Source of the DNA: Gillisella vitis
GTDB taxonomy: Bacteria > Pseudomonadota > Alphaproteobacteria > Rhizobiales > Rhizobiaceae
NCBI GenBank assembly: GCA_009744235.1
Contig: WPHV01000012.1
Coordinates: 1 to 64,000 of the forward strand
Reading direction: 5' to 3'
DNA: 64,000 nt
The first letter of the stretch is position 1. Each line of letters opens with the position of its first letter. Position numbers and translations under genes: made by a program. The notes under the pieces were generated by a model, which saw only the letters and a program-made list of their open reading frames with translations, ran no database searches and was not told where the DNA came from. Shown one piece after another: positions 63,070 to 64,000 of this stretch.

Positions 63070-63405
63070 GTGGACGCCAGCATCCACTAAAAATCGGTAG
63101 TCTCGACAGGAATGCTTACAATTTCACGTTGAGCAACCGAATCGTGAAATGAAATAGTTGACCTTTTGAAATCTTGAGCCATGCTAGACATGAACTTGAA
63201 GGTCATGGGCAATAACGGGAATCATTAAAAATGATTTTTGATATTGCGCTTTTGGATAGCTCAAGCGCTTGATGCATTTGAGATATTCGACATTCCTGCA
63301 AGGTGAGGATGCGTTAGCACCTTCGATGTCTTGGTGTAATGTGCATTCCCGGCCAACGAAGCAAGCGCGCTTTTCCGGGTGCCTGAGAGGACGCATAGAC
63401 AAAGC
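63070..63405. other. RDD-bpt intergenic region
   Basis: A 336-bp gap that should hold the bpt promoter. No repeat or small gene was convincing. Confidence 0.4.
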
Positions 63406-64000
63406 ATGAACACGCAGGCTGCTACGTCTCCGCAGTTTTATCTGACAGCGCCCGCGCCCTGCCCTTACTTGGCGGGGGAAATGGAGCGGAAGGTCTTCAC
63501 GCATCTTGTTGGACCACGCGCGCCGGAAATGAACGATCTTCTGACACAGGGCGGCTTTCGCCGATCGCAGAATATCGCCTACCGTCCAGCCTGCGAAACC
63601 TGCCGCGCCTGCATTTCCGTGCGGATCGTCGCCCGGGAATTCCAGCCGAACCGGACCATGCGGCGTGTGGCGGGCGTCAATGCTGATCTCACCAGCAGCG
63701 TCTTTGCCGCCCAGCCTTCGACCGAACAATTCTCGCTGTTTCGCACCTATCTCGATCATCGCCACCAGCAGGGCGGCATGTCAGACATGTCGGCGCTCGA
63801 TTTTGCAATCATGGTGGAAGACAGCCATGTCAAAACCAAGGTGATCGAATATCGCCTGCCGAAAGTGGACGAGGACAGCGACCGCCCCGGCGAACTGGTG
63901 GCCGTGGCGCTGTCCGATATTCTCAGCGACGGATTGTCGATGGTCTATTCCTTCTTCAATCCGGCTATGGAAAAACGGTCTCTCGGCACATACATGGTTC
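63406..64000 (+). CDS. bpt: Aspartate/glutamate leucyltransferase (bpt), cut by window end
   Basis: The first 198 codons of an aminoacyl-tRNA-protein transferase that adds Leu to proteins starting with Asp or Glu, marking them for ClpAP/ClpS. The N-terminal domain has PCPYLAGEMERKVFTHL and the cysteine-rich FRRSQNIAYRPACETCRACI. The C-terminal domain begins near LFRTYLDHRHQQGGMSD and runs to SFFNPAMEKRSLGTYMV at the edge. The remaining 50 or so residues lie outside. Confidence 0.92.
   Translation, partial: MNTQAATSPQFYLTAPAPCPYLAGEMERKVFTHLVGPRAPEMNDLLTQGGFRRSQNIAYRPACETCRACISVRIVAREFQPNRTMRRVAGVNADLTSSVFAAQPSTEQFSLFRTYLDHRHQQGGMSDMSALDFAIMVEDSHVKTKVIEYRLPKVDEDSDRPGELVAVALSDILSDGLSMVYSFFNPAMEKRSLGTYMV

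Overview
The window is chromosomal DNA of a Rhizobiaceae alphaproteobacterium, most likely the Agrobacterium/Allorhizobium group. The grounds are the mostly GC-rich sequence, the housekeeping gene order (hupB-lon; clpX-clpP; rplM-rpsI; plsX-fabH-ihfA-merR; glyA-nrdR-ribD-ribE-ribH-nusB; hemB-RDD-bpt), an LdtR/LdtP pair, a polysaccharide locus resembling the unipolar polysaccharide (UPP) genes of this order, and dispersed RIME-like palindromic repeats. No phage, CRISPR array or large island is visible.

Layout. 1-100: truncated IS5-type element. 0.2-5 kb: ferulate module (hydroxycinnamoyl-CoA hydratase/lyase and feruloyl-CoA synthetase, divergent from a MarR regulator), then a GPH-type transporter coupled to a DUF2256 protein. 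5-11 kb: HU, Lon, ClpX and ClpP on the minus strand. 11-18.8 kb: diguanylate cyclase, cytochrome P450, cupin, metallophosphoesterase, MetY, and two paralogous CoA-binding proteins flanking a small secreted protein. 18.8-20.1 kb: a gene-poor stretch with two repeat families and an AT-rich block carrying a perfect CRP-type site. 20.1-28.8 kb: L13/S9, an ABM-domain protein, two tandem 281-residue glycosyltransferase-like paralogues, agmatinase, ArgC, a phosphotransferase, an extradiol dioxygenase, heme A synthase and a DUF2842 protein.

28.8-38.7 kb is the polysaccharide locus: FemAB-like acyltransferase, Wzz/Wzc-like co-polymerase whose kinase domain lacks its Walker A lysine, Wza-type exporter, glycosyltransferase, phosphoglycosyl transferase, Wzy/ligase and a second glycosyltransferase. 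Together they could start, extend, polymerise and export a surface polysaccharide. 38.8-43.7 kb: small membrane protein, PHB-depolymerase-like esterase, tRNA-Pro(GGG), PAS histidine kinase, PRC-barrel protein and DUF982 protein. 43.7-53.8 kb: merR, ihfA, fabH, plsX, DUF177, cytochrome bc1 chaperone, BamE, H+-pyrophosphatase, MFS transporter, nusB and ribH. 54-64 kb: a small secreted protein behind a perfect FNR/FixK-type box, ribE, ribD, nrdR, glyA, ldtP, ldtR, a DUF6163-type protein, hemB, an RDD protein and the truncated start of bpt.

The most distinctive non-coding feature is a roughly 257-bp MITE-like element with 78-79-bp imperfect inverted termini, inserted into the centre of a RIME-like palindrome and flanked by a 10-bp direct repeat. 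The two glycosyltransferase-like paralogues come from a tandem duplication of about 964 bp that also copied the 3' end of the gene upstream. All assignments were made by reading the sequence; no database search was run.
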